Below, in pieces: positions 1 to 12,465 of a stretch of DNA of 64,000 nt; the stretch's first letter is position 1; every line of letters begins with the position of its first letter. The notes under the pieces are model-generated. The model made no database searches. It saw only the letters and a list, made by a program, of their open reading frames with translations, and was not told where the DNA came from. Origin of the DNA: Prionace glauca (lineage: Eukaryota > Chordata > Chondrichthyes > Carcharhiniformes > Carcharhinidae); contig CM075732.1 of the NCBI GenBank assembly GCA_037974335.1, positions 99,965,789 to 100,029,788 of the forward strand. The letters run 5' to 3'. Position numbers and translations under genes: made by a program.

Positions 1-430
1 AGAACTCTTCCTCAAGCCCACCGTGTCCAACTTGAGTCAACCAATCAATATGCAGATTAAAATCCCCCATAAGTATCGCCGTTCCATTTCTGCACGCATT
101 TCCTTGTTTATAGCCCACCCCACCTCAAAGTTATTATTTGGGGGCCTATAGACCACACCCACCAGTGTCTTCCTCCCCTTACTGTTCCTTATCTCCACCC
201 GCAACGATTCCACGTTTTGCTCTTTGGAGCCGATATCTTCCCTTACTACCACCCTGATATTATCCTTTATTAACAGAGCTACCCCACCCCCTTTTTCCTC
301 CTGTCCATCCTTCCTAAATGCCTGATACCCCTGGATATTCAGTTCCCAGTCCTGGTCACCCTGAAACCACGTTTCCGTAATGGCCACGAGATCATATCCA
401 TTTGTGCTGATCTGCGCCACCAGATCCTTT
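1..430 (-). mobile_element. LINE A1: CR1-group endonuclease fragment
   Basis: The minus strand encodes the N-terminal part of an APE-type endonuclease: AQISTNGYDLVAITETW, then GGGVALLIKDN and TLVGVVYRPPNNN. These are the standard catalytic-domain motifs of non-LTR retrotransposons. The left end runs out of the window and matches the 5' side of LINE A3 near 9530-9600, so it belongs to subfamily A. Confidence 0.85.
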
Positions 431-511
431 TTGGGAGCATTGTGGCTGATATATTTGTCATTTATATGAATGATTTGGATGAGAATATAGGAGGCATGGC
501 TTTTAAGTTGG
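431..511 (+). mobile_element. Small reverse transcriptase remnant
   Basis: The plus strand reads FVIYMNDLDENIGGMAFKL, the stretch just before the catalytic aspartates of a LINE reverse transcriptase. It is wedged between LINE A1 on the other strand and LINE A2. Subfamily cannot be assigned from so short a piece. Confidence 0.45.
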
Positions 512-1515
512 GCCTCAGCTATTTACCATTTATATAGATGATCTGGAGGAGGGAACCGAGTGCAGGGTGTCGAAATTTACGGATGACACCAAGATTGGGG
601 GAAAGGCAAATTGTGCGGAGGGTGTGGAGAGTCTGCAGAAGGATCTAGATAGGCTGGGCGAATGGGCCAGGAAATGGCAAATGGAATTTAATGTTGGCAA
701 GTGTGAGGTGGTCCACTTTGGTAGGAAGACTGGTAGGAAGGACTATTACTTACGGGGTGAAAAACTGCAGCAGACGACGGTGCAGAGGGACCTCGGGGTC
801 CTTGCGCATGAGTCGCAAAAACCCAGCCTGCAGGTGCAGCAGGTGGTCAGGAAGGCGAATGGGATGCTGGCCTTCACAGCAAGGGGGATTGAATATAAAA
901 GTAGGGAGGTCTTTCTGCAGCTGTATAGGGCATTGGTGAGGCCGCAGCTGGAGTACTGTGTGCAGTTTTGGGCACCGCACCTGCGCAAAGATATTTTGGC
1001 CTTGGAGGGAGTGCAGAGGGGGTTTACTAGGCTGATACCGGAGTTGAGTTGGTTGAGCTATGAGGAGAGGCTGAATAAACTGGGCTTGTACTCGTTAGAG
1101 TTTAGAAGAATGAGGGGAGATCTCATTGAGACGTATAAGATGATGAATGGGATGGATAGGATAGAGGTGGAGAGACTCTTCCCACTCAAAAAAGACAGTA
1201 GGACTAGGGGGCACAGCCTCAAGATAAAAGGGGGGCGGTTTAGAACGGAGTTGAGGAGGAACTTCTTCACTCAAAGGGCGGTGAATCTCTGGAATTCTCT
1301 GCCTGTTGAAGTGATGGAGGCTGCCTCGCTAAATATATTTAAGACGCGGGTTGATGGGTTTTTGATAAGAGAGGGGATTAAGGGTTATGGGGAGAAAGCG
1401 GGAAAGTGGAACTGAGCAGCGACAGATCAGCCATGATCTTATTGAATAGTGGGGCAGGCTCGAAGGGCTAGATGGCCGACACCTGCTCCTATTTCTTATG
1501 TTCTTATGTTCTCAT
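512..1515 (+). mobile_element. LINE A2: CR1-group, 3' part of reverse transcriptase and tail
   Basis: An open frame (567-1415) covers the C-terminal half of ORF2: SKFTDDTKIGG (catalytic box, usually FADD), WQMEFNVGKCEVVHFG, RDLGVL, LEYCVQFWAPHLRKD, NFFTQRAVNLWNSLP, and stops after GEKAGKWN. A 3' untranslated part of about 90 bases follows, ending in repeats of TTCTTATG, the 3' signature of subfamily A here. The 5' truncation is typical of incomplete reverse transcription. Confidence 0.9.
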
Positions 1516-2238
1516 TCACTTTGTTCCGAATGCTTCGTTCATTCAGGTCAAGTGTCTTTATCCCAGCCTTTATCTGGACCTTATTTGTAGAAATACTACT
1601 CAGCTCTCTGTGCCCCCTACTCCTTTAAGTAGTGGAAGATCCTCAACATTAACCTGCACATATATCCTGTCCTTTACTTTAGATATTGTAATTTCCCCCA
1701 CCTTTTCACCCTCCCCCCCACTAATTAGTTTAAAGCCCTGTCTACAGTCCTGGATATACAATTCGCCAGGACTCTGGTCCCACCACCGTTCAGACTAAGA
1801 CCATTCCACTCGAACAGGTCCCACCTGCCCCAATACTGGTGCCAATGCCCCATAAATTCAAACCCATTGCTCCCACACCAATCCCTGAGGCACGCATTCA
1901 CCTCCTTAATCCTATTTACGCTGCACCAATTTGCACGTGGTTCAGGTAGTAATCCAGAGATAACCACCTTGTCGGTTCTGCTTTTTAATTTGGTTCCCAG
2001 ATTTTCATATTCCCTCCGCAGATCCTTAGTTCCTATTTTGCCGGTGTCGTTGGCACCCACATGAACCACGATGTCCGGATTCTCATCCTCCCACTCCAGG
2101 TTCCTCAGCAGCCCAGACGAGACATCCTGGTCTCGAACACCAGGCAGACAACACACCCTTCGGTATTCTTTATCCTTGTCACAAAGGACAATGTCTATGT
2201 CCCAAACTACACTATCCCCATTGGTAATTGGTACCATT
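1516..2238 (-). mobile_element. CR1-group LINE ORF1 fragment with esterase-like domain
   Basis: The frame 2237-1725 on the minus strand has VVHVGANDTG and KVVISGLL followed by WNGLSLNGGGTRVLA, which correspond to the blocks of the SGNH-type esterase found in ORF1 of CR1 elements. The part 1516-1724 continues toward ORF2 (RIYVQVNVEDLPLLK, KTLDLNERSIRNK). The opening serine block is not visible, so the fragment is 5'-incomplete. It differs in sequence from LINE B ORF1, so it is another subfamily. Confidence 0.7.
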
Positions 2239-5200
2239 GGTAAGCCAAGGTGACTGGATCTCCAGCACTGAGTCTGTCTCTGGCTCAGAAGGGAAGCGGG
2301 GAGAGCAGGAGAGCAATAGTTATTGGGGACACAATGGTTAGAGGGACAGATAGGAGGTTCTGTGGCAGCGAAAGAGACTCACGGATGGTATGTTGCCTCC
2401 CAGTTCCAAGGTCCGTGACGTCTCGGACCGTGTTTTCAGGATCCTTAAGGGGGAAGGGGAACAGTCACAGGTTGTGGTACACATCGGTACCAACAAAATA
2501 GGAAGGAGAAGGGAGGGGGAATTGAAACAGTAATTTAGGGAACTAGGATGGAAGCTGAGAGCCAGGTTAAAGCATGTGGTCATCTCTGGTTTGTTGCCTG
2601 TGCCACGTGCTAGTGAGCTGAGGAACAGGGAGAGAGAGTGCAGATTAACAAGTGTCTGCGGGGATGGTGTAGGAGAGAGGGTTTCATTGACATGGAGAAT
2701 TGGGGAACATTCTGGGGAAGGTGGGACCTGTACAAATAGGACGGTTTGCACCTGAACCAGAGGGGCACCAATATCCTGGGAGGGAAATTTGCTACAGCTC
2801 TTTGTGAGAGTTGTGGGGGGCATTGCGGGGAGGGTGCATTTAAACTAATTTGTCAGGGGGATGGGAAAATGAACTGCAGTTCAAAAGCCAGTGTTAAGGG
2901 TAGTGAGGTACTGAGGAAACTTCCATGGCCACAGGAGTGTACAGGCAAACAGGATAGTGGGTTGAAGTGTTTCCATTTCAATGCAAGGAGCATCCAGAAT
3001 AAGGAAGGTGAACTTGGAGCTTGGATTGGTGCTTGGGACTATGATGTGTGACCATTCCAGAGACATGGTTAGAACAGGGACAGGAATATTTGTTGGCAGT
3101 TGTGGGGCATAGATGTTTCAGTAAGAGTGGGGAAGGTGGTAAAAGAGGTGGAGGAGCAGCATTGTTAATCAAGGATAGTTTAACGGCAGCTGAAAGGCAT
3201 TTCGAGGGGGATCTGCCTACTGAGGTAATATGGGCTGGAGTTAGAAATAGGAAAGGATCGATCACGTTGTTAGGAGTTTTCTATAGGCCCCCAAATAGTA
3301 ACAGAGATGTAGAGGAGGAAATGGAAAAGCAGATTATGGATAGGTGTGGAGGTCACAGTGTAGTTATCATGGGTGACTTTAACTTTCCAAATATTGATTG
3401 GAATTTTTATAGTTCGAACAGTTCAGATGGGACACTTTTTGTACAGTGTGTACAGGAGGGTTTCCTGACACAATATGTGGATAAGCCGACAAGAGGTGGG
3501 GCCACGTTGGACTTGGTACTGGGTAATGAACCGGGCCAAGTGTTAGATTTATTTGTGGAGAGCACGTTGGAGATAGTGACCACAATTCGGTGTCCTTCAT
3601 TATTGCAATGAAGAGGGATAGGGTCACACAGCAGGGCAAGGTTTATAATTGGGGCAGGGGTAATTATGATGTGATTAGGCAAGAATTAGGGAGCATAAAA
3701 TGGGAACAGAAACTGTCAGGAATGGGCACAAATGAAAAGTGGAGTTTGTTCAAGGAACAAATACTGCGTGTCCTTGATAGGTATGTCCCTGTCAGGCAGG
3801 GAGGAAATGGCCGAGTGAGGGAACCATGGTTCACAAAGGAGGTTGAATGTCTTGTCAAGAGGGAAAAAGAAGCGTATGTAAGGATAAGAAAACAAGGTTC
3901 AGTTGGGTCGCTTGAGGGTTACAAGGTAGCAAGGAATGAATTGAGAAAAGGGCTTAGAGAGCTAGGAGGGGGCAGATAAATGAAAACCCCAAGGCTTTTT
4001 ACTCTAATGTGAGAAACAAATGAATGACCAGGGTCAGGTTAGGGCCAGTCAACGTTAGTCATGGGAACTTGTGCGTGGAGTCAGAAGAGATAGGTGAGGC
4101 GTTGAATGAATACTTTTCTTCAATGTTCACTAAGGAGAGGGGCCATGTTTTTCAGGATGAGTGAGTGATACAGGATGGAGGAGGTAGATGTTCTGAGGGA
4201 AGATGTGTTAGCAATTTTAAAAAACCTGGAGGTTGAAAAGTCCCCTGGGCCAAATGGGATACATCCCAGGATAGGTTGGGAGGCATGGAATGAGATCATG
4301 GAGCCTTTAGCTTTAATCTTTGGGACCTCAATGTCCACAGGGATTGTGCTAGAGGATTGGAAAGGGGTGAATGTTGTTCCTCTCTTCAAGAAAGGAAATA
4401 GGAATGTCCCTGGTAATTATAGGCCAGTTAGTCTTACTTTGGTGGTTGGTAAGTTAATGGAAAGGGCCCTAAGGGATAGGATTTCTGACCATTTGCTAAG
4501 ATGCAGCATAATCCGGGATACTCAGCATGGTTTCCTCAGGGTTCAGTCTTACCTCAGAAATTTGATTGAGTTCTTTGAGGAGGTAACTAAGTATGTAGAC
4601 AAAGGTAGAGCAGTTGATGTTGGATACATGGATTTTAGTAAGGCATTTGATCAAGTTTGGTAGCCTCATGAAGAAAGTAAGGAGGTGTAGGATAGAAGGA
4701 AATTTGACCGATTGAATAAGTAACTGGCTATCTCATAGAAGACAGAGGGTGGTGGTGGAGGGACAATTTTCAGACTGGAGGCCAGTTCCCAGCAGTGTTC
4801 CACAGGGGTCAGTGCTGGGTCCTCTGCTATTTGTGACTCTTATCAATAACTTGGAAGAAGGGGCTGAAGGGAGGGTTAGTAAATTTGTTGATGACACGAA
4901 GATTGGTAGAGTAGTGGATGAGGTGGAGGGCTCTTGTAGGCTGCAAAGAAACATTGATAGGATGCAGAGCTGGGCAGAGAAGGGACAGATGGATTTTAAC
5001 CCTGATAAGTGCGAGGTGATTCATTTTGACAGGACATTTGAAAGAATGTAGATTACAGGATCAACATCAGGATTCTGAGGAATGTGGAGGAACAGAGAGA
5101 TCTTGGGGTTCATATCAACAGATCTCTGAAGGTTGTCACTCAATGGATAGAGCCGTGAAGGAGGCTTATAGTGTGTTAGCGTTTATCAACAGGGGTTTGA

Positions 5201-5785
5201 GTTTAAGAGCCATGGGGTTATGCTGCAACTGTACAGGACCTTGGTGAGACCACATTTGGAATATTGTGTGCAGTTCTGGTCACCTCACTATAAGAAGGAT
5301 GTGGAAGCACTGGAGAGAGTGCAGAGGAGATCTACCAGGATTCTGCCTGGTTTGGAGGGTAGATCTTATGAGGAAAGGTTGAGGGAGCTGGGGCCTTTCC
5401 CTTTTAAGAGGAGGAGGATGGGAGGCGACTTAACAGAAGTTCATAAGATGACGAGAGGAGTAGACAGAGTCAACATTCAGAGACTATTTCCTCGGGTGGA
5501 TGTTACTTGGGGACATAACTATAAGGTTCATGGTGTGAGATATAGGAAGGATGTCCGAGGTAGATTCTTTACTCAGAGAGTGGTTGGGCTGTGGAATGCA
5601 CTGCCTGCTGTGATAGTGGAGTCGGACACTTTAGGAACTTTCAAGCAGTTATTGGATAGGCACATGGAGCACTCCAGGATGATAGGGAGTGGGATAGACT
5701 GATCTTGGGTTTGTACATAGCTCGGCACAACATCGAGGGCCGAAGGGCCTGTACTGTGCTGTACTGTTCTATGTTTCTATGCTCT
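2230..5785 (+). mobile_element. LINE B1: CR1-group, most of ORF1 esterase and ORF2
   Basis: In order: SGNH esterase blocks (SRRAIVIGDTMVRG near 2300; DGLHLNQRGTNILG near 2740-2780), endonuclease (FHFNARSIQNKEGE near 2970, GGGAALLIKD, GVFYRPPNSN, MGDFNFPNIDW near 3370), and reverse transcriptase (SPGPNGIHP near 4240, NYRPVSLT near 4415, YMDFSKAFDQVW, VPQGSVLGPLLF near 4795, KFVDDTK near 4880) to LEYCVQFWSPHYKKD and FFTQRVVGLWNALP. Several frame breaks and stops make it inactive. The tail ends in TTCTATG-type repeats near 5760-5785. It lacks the 5' region seen in LINE B2. Confidence 0.92.
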
Positions 5786-6436
5786 ACAGTGAGTTGAAAA
5801 GAGTGAGAGAACACACAAACCACAGCTCCAACACCTTATTTTTGTTTGTCCATTTATCAGCCTCTATCTTCACTCACACCACATTTCAAACCCATGGAAG
5901 GTCAAAATGCAAAAGCTGATACCAGATTGGTGCAAACTCTGATCAACAACAACACCCTGCATTTGTGTAGCACCCTTAACTTAGCAACACATTCCCAGGG
6001 CTCCACACACGACAGCAGGAAATATCCGTCAGTGAAAATCCACGACACAACTCAGGAATTCAATTCCATTTCTGTTTGTATTCAATAAAAATGGAACACA
6101 AAGCTAGTATCAGTAATGTTCACCATAAAACTCTCAATGTTCATGCAAAACAAACTGTAATTTCTAATTAAAACAGAAAGTTCTGGATAAACTCAGCAGG
6201 TCTGGCAGCGTCTGTGGAGAGAGAAACAGAGTTAATGTTTCGAGTCTGTGTGACTCTTCTACAGAACTGAAGGATAGAAATGTGATGAAGGAGAGAGTTG
6301 GAGAGGGGGGTGGAGGTGGTGGAGCAGAATAGAAGGTCAGCGATAGGTCAGAGCAAAGGAGAGATTGACAAAGATATCAGGAATATAAGAGAAAGGGAGT
6401 GTTAATGGGAGTGTTAAAGTCTAAAGAAGGCGTTTG
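5786..6436. repeat. Interspersed repeat fragments between LINE B1 and LINE C
   Basis: About 5790-6010 contains a module (gttgaaaagagtgagagaac onward, then CTGCATTTGTGTAGCACCCT) that recurs at 49045, 52919 and in part at 10889. Around 6165-6260 is a second common motif (CTCAGCAGGTCTGGCAGCGT). Both look like moderately repeated vertebrate elements whose class I cannot assign. No coding potential is seen. Confidence 0.5.
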
Positions 6437-7105
6437 AGACGTAGAGTCAGAGAGATTTACAGCATGGAAACAGGCCTCCGATGAACAACAATGTCTTGCA
6501 TTTGTGTAGCACCCTTAACATAGCAACACATTCCCAGGGTTCCACACACGACATCCTTCCTGTAATGTGGTGACCAGAAATCAACTCAGGATCCTGTGCC
6601 GAACATGAGGCCAAATTAAACTCATCCCTTCTGCCTGTCCTTGCTCCATATCTCACTATTCCTTGCAGATTCATGTGCTTCTCTAAAAGCCCCTTAAACC
6701 CCCCCATCGTCTCTGTTTCCACTCCCACCCCTGGCAGCACGTTCCCGACACCAACCACCCTCTGTGGAAAAAACTCGCCCCTCACGTCTCCTTTGAACTT
6801 CCCCTCTCTCACATTAAGTGCGTGTCCCCTCGTATTAGACATTTCAACTCCGGGAAAAGGATTCTGACTGTCAACCCTATCTGTACCTCACATCATTTTA
6901 TAGACTTCTATCAGGTCTCCCCTCAGCCTCCGTCGCTTCATAGCAAACAAGCCTAGTTTGTCCAGCCTCTCCTTATAGGTCATTGCTTCTAATCCAGGCA
7001 CCATCCTGGTAAACCTCTTCTGCATCCTCTCCAAAGCATCCACATCCTTCCTGTAATGTGGCAAATAGAACTGAATGCAAGTCTCTAAGTGTGGCCTAAC
7101 CAGAG
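6437..7105 (-). mobile_element. LINE C copy 1, 3' part (split by LINE A3)
   Basis: The minus strand encodes the end of a CR1-type ORF2: LVRPHLETCIQFYLPHYRKD, RMQKRFTRMVPG, RLRGDLIEVYKMM, and a diverged GEFFPQRVVGVGNVLPG block, followed by a tail near 6450 (tttacagcatggaaacaggc). A short piece near 6478-6555 is a foreign repeat within the tail. The 5' continuation lies at 9611-9962 beyond a nested element. The duplicate at about 49690-50705 is uninterrupted. Confidence 0.82.
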
Positions 7106-9610
7106 AACATAAGAACATAAGAAATAGGAGCAGGAGTAGGCCATCTGGCCCTTTGAGCCTGCCCCGCCATTCAATAAGATCATGGCTGATCTGAAGTGGA
7201 TCAGTTCCAATTTTCCGTTTTTTCCACATAACCTTTAATTCCCCTGTCTGTCAAAAACCTAGCTACCTGTGACTTAAACATATTTCGCGAGGTAGCCTCC
7301 ACCACTTCAATGGGCAGAGAATTCCAGAGATTCACCACCCTTTGAGTGAAGAAGTTCCTCCTCAACTCCGTTCTAAACTGCTCGCCCCTTATCTTGAGGC
7401 TGTGCCCTCTAGTCCTACTGTCCTTTCTAAGCGGGAAGAATTTCTCTACCTCTACCCTATCCATCCCTTTCATTACCTTATTCGTCTCTATAAGATCTCC
7501 CCTTAGCCTTCTAAACTCCAATGAGTACACATCCAGTCTATTTAGTCTCTCTTCATAGTCCAACCCCCTCATCTCCGGTATCAGCCTAGTGAACCTCCTC
7601 TGCACTCCCTCCAAGGCCAAAATATCCTTGCGCAAGTGCGGCAACCAAAACTACACACAGTACTCCAGCTGCGGCCTCACCAGTGCCCTGTACAGTTGCA
7701 GCAAGACCTCCCTGCTTTTATATTCTATCCCCCTCGCTATAAAGGCCAACATCCCATTCGCCTTCCTGATCACCTGCTGCACTTGCAGACTGGGTTTTTG
7801 CGACTCATGCACAAGGACCCCCAGGTTCCTCTGCACTGTAGCATGCTGCAGCTTTTCACCCTTTAAATAGTAATCCCTCCTACTATTATTTCTGCCAAAG
7901 TGGATAACCTCACACTTGCAACATTATACTCCATCTGCCAGGTCCTCGCCCACTCGCTCAGCCTATCCAGATCCCTCTGCAGACTTTCCACACCCTCCGC
8001 ACAATTTGCTTTTCTACTTATCTTTGCGCCATCAGCAAATTTCATCACCCTACACTCAGCCCCCTCCTCCGGATCATCTATATAAATGGTAAATAGCTGA
8101 GGCCCCAGCACCGATCCCAGTGGCACTTCATCAGTCACCAACCGCCAATCAGAATAGCACCCACTGATACCAACTCTCTGCCTCCTATTAGACAACCAAT
8201 CCTCTAACCACGCTAACTACTTACCCCCAACTCCATGCCCCCTAACCTTCTGTAGCAACCTTTTGTGTGGCACCTTCTCAAATGCCTTTTGAAAATCGAG
8301 AAACACCACATCCACCGGTTCCCCTCTGTCCATCTCACTAGTCACATCCTCATAGAATTCCAATAAATTTGTCAAACACGACTTCCCCTTAACGAGTCTG
8401 TGCTGTGTCTGCTCTATCAAACAATTCTTTTCTAGGTGCCTCGCTATTTCTTCTTTGATGACGGATTCTAGCATTTTTCCAACTACAGACGTTAAACTTA
8501 CCGGCCTATAATTCCCTGCCTTTTGTCTGCTACCTTTTTTGAACATTGGTGTAACATTAGCCGTTTTCCAATCTTCTGGCACTTCCCCGGAATCCAGCGA
8601 AGTTTGTAAAATAATCACGAAGGCATCCACTGTCACCTCTGCCATTTCCTTCAGAACCCTGGGATGCATTCCATCCGGTCCTGGGGACTTGTCCACCATC
8701 AGTCCCTTCAGTCTATCAAGCACTACCTCTCTAGTGACAGTAATCGCATTCAGAGCCTCAACTCCTCCCATCCTTCTATCTTTAATATCCGGCAAACTAT
8801 TCGCGTCCTCCTCTGTGAAGACCGAGGCAAAAAACTTATTCAAGGCCTCAGCCATTTCCTCATCTCCCACCACTAAATCCCCCCTCTCATCCTCTAAGGG
8901 TCCAACATTCACTCTAGCCAGCCGCGTCCTCTTTATATATTTGTAAAAATTCTCACTGTCCTTTTTTATATTTAGTGCTAGTTTAGCTGCATAGTCTATT
9001 CTTCCTTTCTTTAGCAACTTCTCAGTCAGTCTTTGTTGATTTTTAAACCTCTCCCAATCCCCTAATCGTCCACTACTTTTAGTCACTCTAAACGCATCAG
9101 CTTTTAATTTAATACTCTCCTTTATTTCCTTTGATAACCACGGCTGGTTATTCCTTCTCCTACATTCCTTCTTTACCATTGGAATATATTTCTGCTGAGC
9201 ACCGAAAAAGATCTCCTTAAAGATCCTCCACTGTTCCTCAGCAGTCCTACCAACCCATCTGCGCCCCCAATCTACATTTGCCAATTCCACTCTCATCCTA
9301 TCGTACCCCGCTCTGTTCAAACAGAGGACACAGGTTCGGGACCCTACTTTCTCATCCTCCATCTGCATCAAAAACTCAACCATACAATGATCACTCGTCC
9401 CAAGAGGATCCCTCACAACGATATCCCTATCTCTACCTGCCTCGTTACACAACACCAGATCTAAGATAGCTTAGTCCCTCATTGGTTCCGTCACACACTG
9501 TTCAAGGAAACTATCCCTACAGCATTCCAAGAACTCTTCCTCAAGCCCACCGCGTCCGACGTGGGTTAACCAATCAATATGCAGATTGAAAACCCCATAA
9601 TTATCGCCGC
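7106..9610 (-). mobile_element. LINE A3: CR1-group, nested in LINE C, left copy only
   Basis: The tail (ACATAAGAACATAAGAAATA) starts at 7106 and the coding part runs to the endonuclease C-terminus near 9600. The longest frame (9455-8217) holds LGTSDHCMVEFL, PWLSKEIKESIKLKAD, SPGPDGMHP, NYRPVSLTSVVGK and FLDFQKAFEKVPHKR. The rest is in two further pieces; the catalytic box reads FADG instead of FADD, so it is dead. The matching site in the right copy (near 50355) is empty, which shows insertion after the duplication and with loss of a few target bases. Confidence 0.92.
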
Positions 9611-9962
9611 TCCATTTATAAACTGCGACATGACACCCTGACCCTTGTACTCAATGCCCCGACCAATAAAGGCAAGCATGACATTCACCTTCTTTACCAG
9701 CCTATCGACATGTGTGACCACTTTCAGGGAGCTGTGGACTTGAACCCCAAGATCCCTCTGTACATCAGTGCTGTTCAGGGTCCTGCCATTAACTGTATAT
9801 TTACCCTTAACATTTGATGACCCAAAGTGCAGCACCTCACACTTGCCCGGATTAAACTCCATCTGCCATTTCTCCACCCGTATCTGCAGCTGATCTCTAT
9901 CGCGCTGCATCTTTTGACAATCTTTTACACTACAGCGTGTGTTTAACCCACACCCATTCACC
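9611..9962 (-). mobile_element. LINE C copy 1, 5' part
   Basis: Minus-strand frame NPGKCEVLHFGSSNVKGKYT, RTLNSTDVQRDLGVQVHSSL, FIGRGIEYKGQG is the segment of ORF2 after the catalytic box. It continues directly into 7105-6437 once LINE A3 is set aside. The element is 5'-truncated near 9962. Confidence 0.82.
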
Positions 9963-10904
9963 GCGATGGAAGCAGAACATTCACTTTTGCTGGCTGCTCA
10001 TTGCCGTGGTTTCTGTGGTCAGCCTGCTCTAACTGTGCTGTTCATTGGCTCCTCACATCAGCTGGAGCCTGACATCCAGAGTATTTAGTACCACTTAAAG
10101 CTCAACTATAGGAGCATTGCCACTGCTGGTGATGCTGGGATCATTCACAATACTCTGCAATGTAGGGCCCACCCTGGGGGGGAGGGGAGAGAAACAGGAG
10201 GAGACACACGGAAACTACAGACCCCAACTGGACCCCGAGAGAGTTTTGACGTGAGCCAGTGGGTTGACGGGAGAGGGATGTAAGGGGATGTTTGTGAATG
10301 GAGAAAAGATGGAAAGAGCTTCCTTTGCATTCCAGGATGATGCTGGAGTAGTGAATGGTTTTGGGAGGGGATAGCAGGGTCTGATGGTGCCTGAGTGGCC
10401 CATCCAATGATGCCAATGATTGGTGAAACCAGTTGTAGCTGTTGCTCTCTGTGAGCCTTGGATTGAAGGGAGTGAGGTGGGTTCATCCCAAGGGGAATAG
10501 CCATGGGGAGAGAGAGGATTTTACTGATGACAATGGCCTCAAAGGTGGGGCTGAAGGTGTGATTGAGCAGAACAGTGGCTCCAAATGGAGAGGCAAAGGC
10601 TGGCCCACTAAGTGTCTGAAAGCTCCTTTAGAAATTACTGACAGATTTTAGGAATTATACCGGAAACCAAACCATTCTTTCAGTTGAATAGAGTTCAGAT
10701 CCCGGCCAATCAGGATCCAATGGGAATGCTGCAACAGTCTAATGGGGCTGAATGTCCACAAAATACACACGTTTCTATACAGCAAATACACCTGTAATCT
10801 GCTTCACCCTGAACTCAATATTATTAAGAATAAATCCAGGCTGATGATCAGTGAACTGGATATTTTGTTGAGTAATGGTTTTTTTGTGAGTTGAAAAGAG
10901 TGAG
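9963..10904. other. Non-coding stretch shared by both duplicate copies
   Basis: No gene or clear repeat is seen. The sequence matches 50706-51545 plus 52823-52915 of the right copy apart from scattered changes. Short open frames here have no recognisable content. Confidence 0.5.
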
Positions 10905-11105
10905 AGAACTCATATCAGCAGCTGATCTCTATCCCACTGTATCCTTTAACAACCTTCTACACCATCCACAACTCCACCTATCTTTGTGTCGTTTGGAAAC
11001 TTTCGAATCAACCCATCGACATTTTCATCCAAGTCATTTCTATGTATCACAAACAGCTCAGCTCCCAGTCCAGATCCCTACGGAACTCCACTAGTCACGG
11101 ACCTC
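10905..11105 (-). mobile_element. CR1-group reverse transcriptase fragment
   Basis: Minus-strand sequence corresponds to the region from the box before the catalytic aspartates to the thumb (counterparts of TSGVPQGS, SKFADD and LQKDLDRL in other copies), but with many changes and no long frame. The fragment opens with the familiar AGCTGATCTCTATCCCACTG string on the plus strand. It is an old copy and is absent from the right duplicate. Confidence 0.55.
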
Positions 11106-11664
11106 CAACCAGATCAGCACCTTCCACCACCATGTGGGGGCATCTTGCTGGAATTGGTGGGGGATGATCCTGGAAATGCGAAGACTTTGGTGGGGTGAAA
11201 GGTGAGGAGAAGAGGGACCCTGTCCTGGTTCTGGGAGGGAGGGGAAGGGGTGAGGGCAGAGGGCAGGGGGCAGGGAAATGGGTGGAAGATGATTGGGTGC
11301 CCAGTCAAACAGAGTGGTGGGAAAGCTTGGTTCTGGATAAAGGCAGGTGATTCAGACGGACTCTTTTTGAAGGTGGCATCACCAGAACAGATGTGATGGA
11401 GACGGAGAGACTGGGAAAATGGGATGGAGTCCTTGCAGGGAATGGGGTGTGAGGAGCTGTAGTCGAGGTAGCTGTGGGAGACGGTGGGCTTGTAATGAGT
11501 GTATCCCCTAACGTCCTGACCTCAGTGAATTCAGGACTCGACACAATGCTGAACTCTTCTTCCATCTCCTTTATCTCCACACACACTTCTTTGTGGAGTT
11601 TATTCTCACACAATTCTTTAAACAAGGGTGAAACATTTGCAATTCTCCAGTCTATTTCATACAA
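11106..11664 (-). other. Mostly unassigned; small LINE remnant at its right end
   Basis: 11106-11580 is a purine-rich plus strand (frequent GGGAGGG, GGTGGG) without recognisable coding content. At 11585-11660 the minus strand reads DWRIANVSPLFKE, the reverse transcriptase motif before NYRPVS, so that end is a CR1-group remnant. Confidence 0.4.
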
Positions 11665-11775
11665 TCAGAGAATCCCGACCTAACCAGCACATCTGTGTTC
11701 GGAGACCGGAGCACCCGGAGGAAACTCACGCAGACACGGGGAGAATGTGCAGACAGTGACCCGAGGCCGGGATTG
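11665..11775 (-). mobile_element. tRNA-SINE body fragment
   Basis: The stretch containing GGAGCACCCGGAGGAAACTC, CGCAGACACGGGGAGAATGT and GACCCGAGGCCGGG is the body of the tRNA-derived SINE family seen more completely at 39545-39855. The tRNA-like end is not preserved here. Confidence 0.6.
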
Positions 11776-12465
11776 ACACTTGGAAATATGATATTATTGT
11801 TATCACAGAGACACGACTGAGGGAGGGGCAGGACTGGCAGCTCAATAATCCGGGGTGTAGAATCATCAGGTGAGATTGGGGGGGGTGGTGGTTGTAAAAG
11901 AGGAGGTGGTGTCACAATATTGACCCAGGAATCAATGACTGCAGTGAGGAGGGATGATATCTTAGCAGGATCCTCAAATGAGGCCCTATGGGTGGAATTT
12001 AAAACTGAAAAGGGGACAGTCACTTTGCTGGGAGTGTCCTGTAGACCCCAAACAGTCAGGGAGAGAGAGATCAACAGATATGCAGACAAAACTCAGAGAA
12101 ATATAAAAATAATAGGGTAACAATGGTTGGGGATTTCAACTGTCCCAATATGAATTGGGAGAGGCAGAGTGTGAAAGGCGGAGAGGGGGTGGAATTCTGA
12201 CAGTGCACCCAGGAGAGCATCCAGGAGGCAGGGGGTGGAGGTGGCAGTGGGGGAGCAGAGCCAATATCCCCCTGGGACCCCCACCCCTTCCCCAACCCCT
12301 TCTCCACCAAATTTCCATACCCTTACCTGGCTTTGGTAGGATCACACCTGGAGTATTGTGTGCAGGTTTGGTTTGTTTATCTAAGAAAGGATCTGGTTGC
12401 CAGAGAGGGAGAGCAGTGAAGGTTCACCAGACTGATTGCTGAGATGGTGAGATTGTCGTATGAGG
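11776..12465 (+). mobile_element. Old CR1-group LINE, left of LINE A8
   Basis: Plus-strand pieces of endonuclease (SNEALWVEFKTEKGTVTLLG near 11970-12030; a degenerate MVGDFNCPNMNW near 12125-12155) are followed after a gap by a reverse transcriptase C-terminal piece (tggagtattgtgtgcaggtt near 12350). It is broken by LINE A8 at 12466 and appears to continue at 13592. Confidence 0.6.

Noticed and set aside
1725-2237. Open frame with esterase-like motifs taken as a host lipase or esterase gene
   Set aside because: The order of motifs and continuation toward a LINE ORF2 region match CR1-group ORF1.
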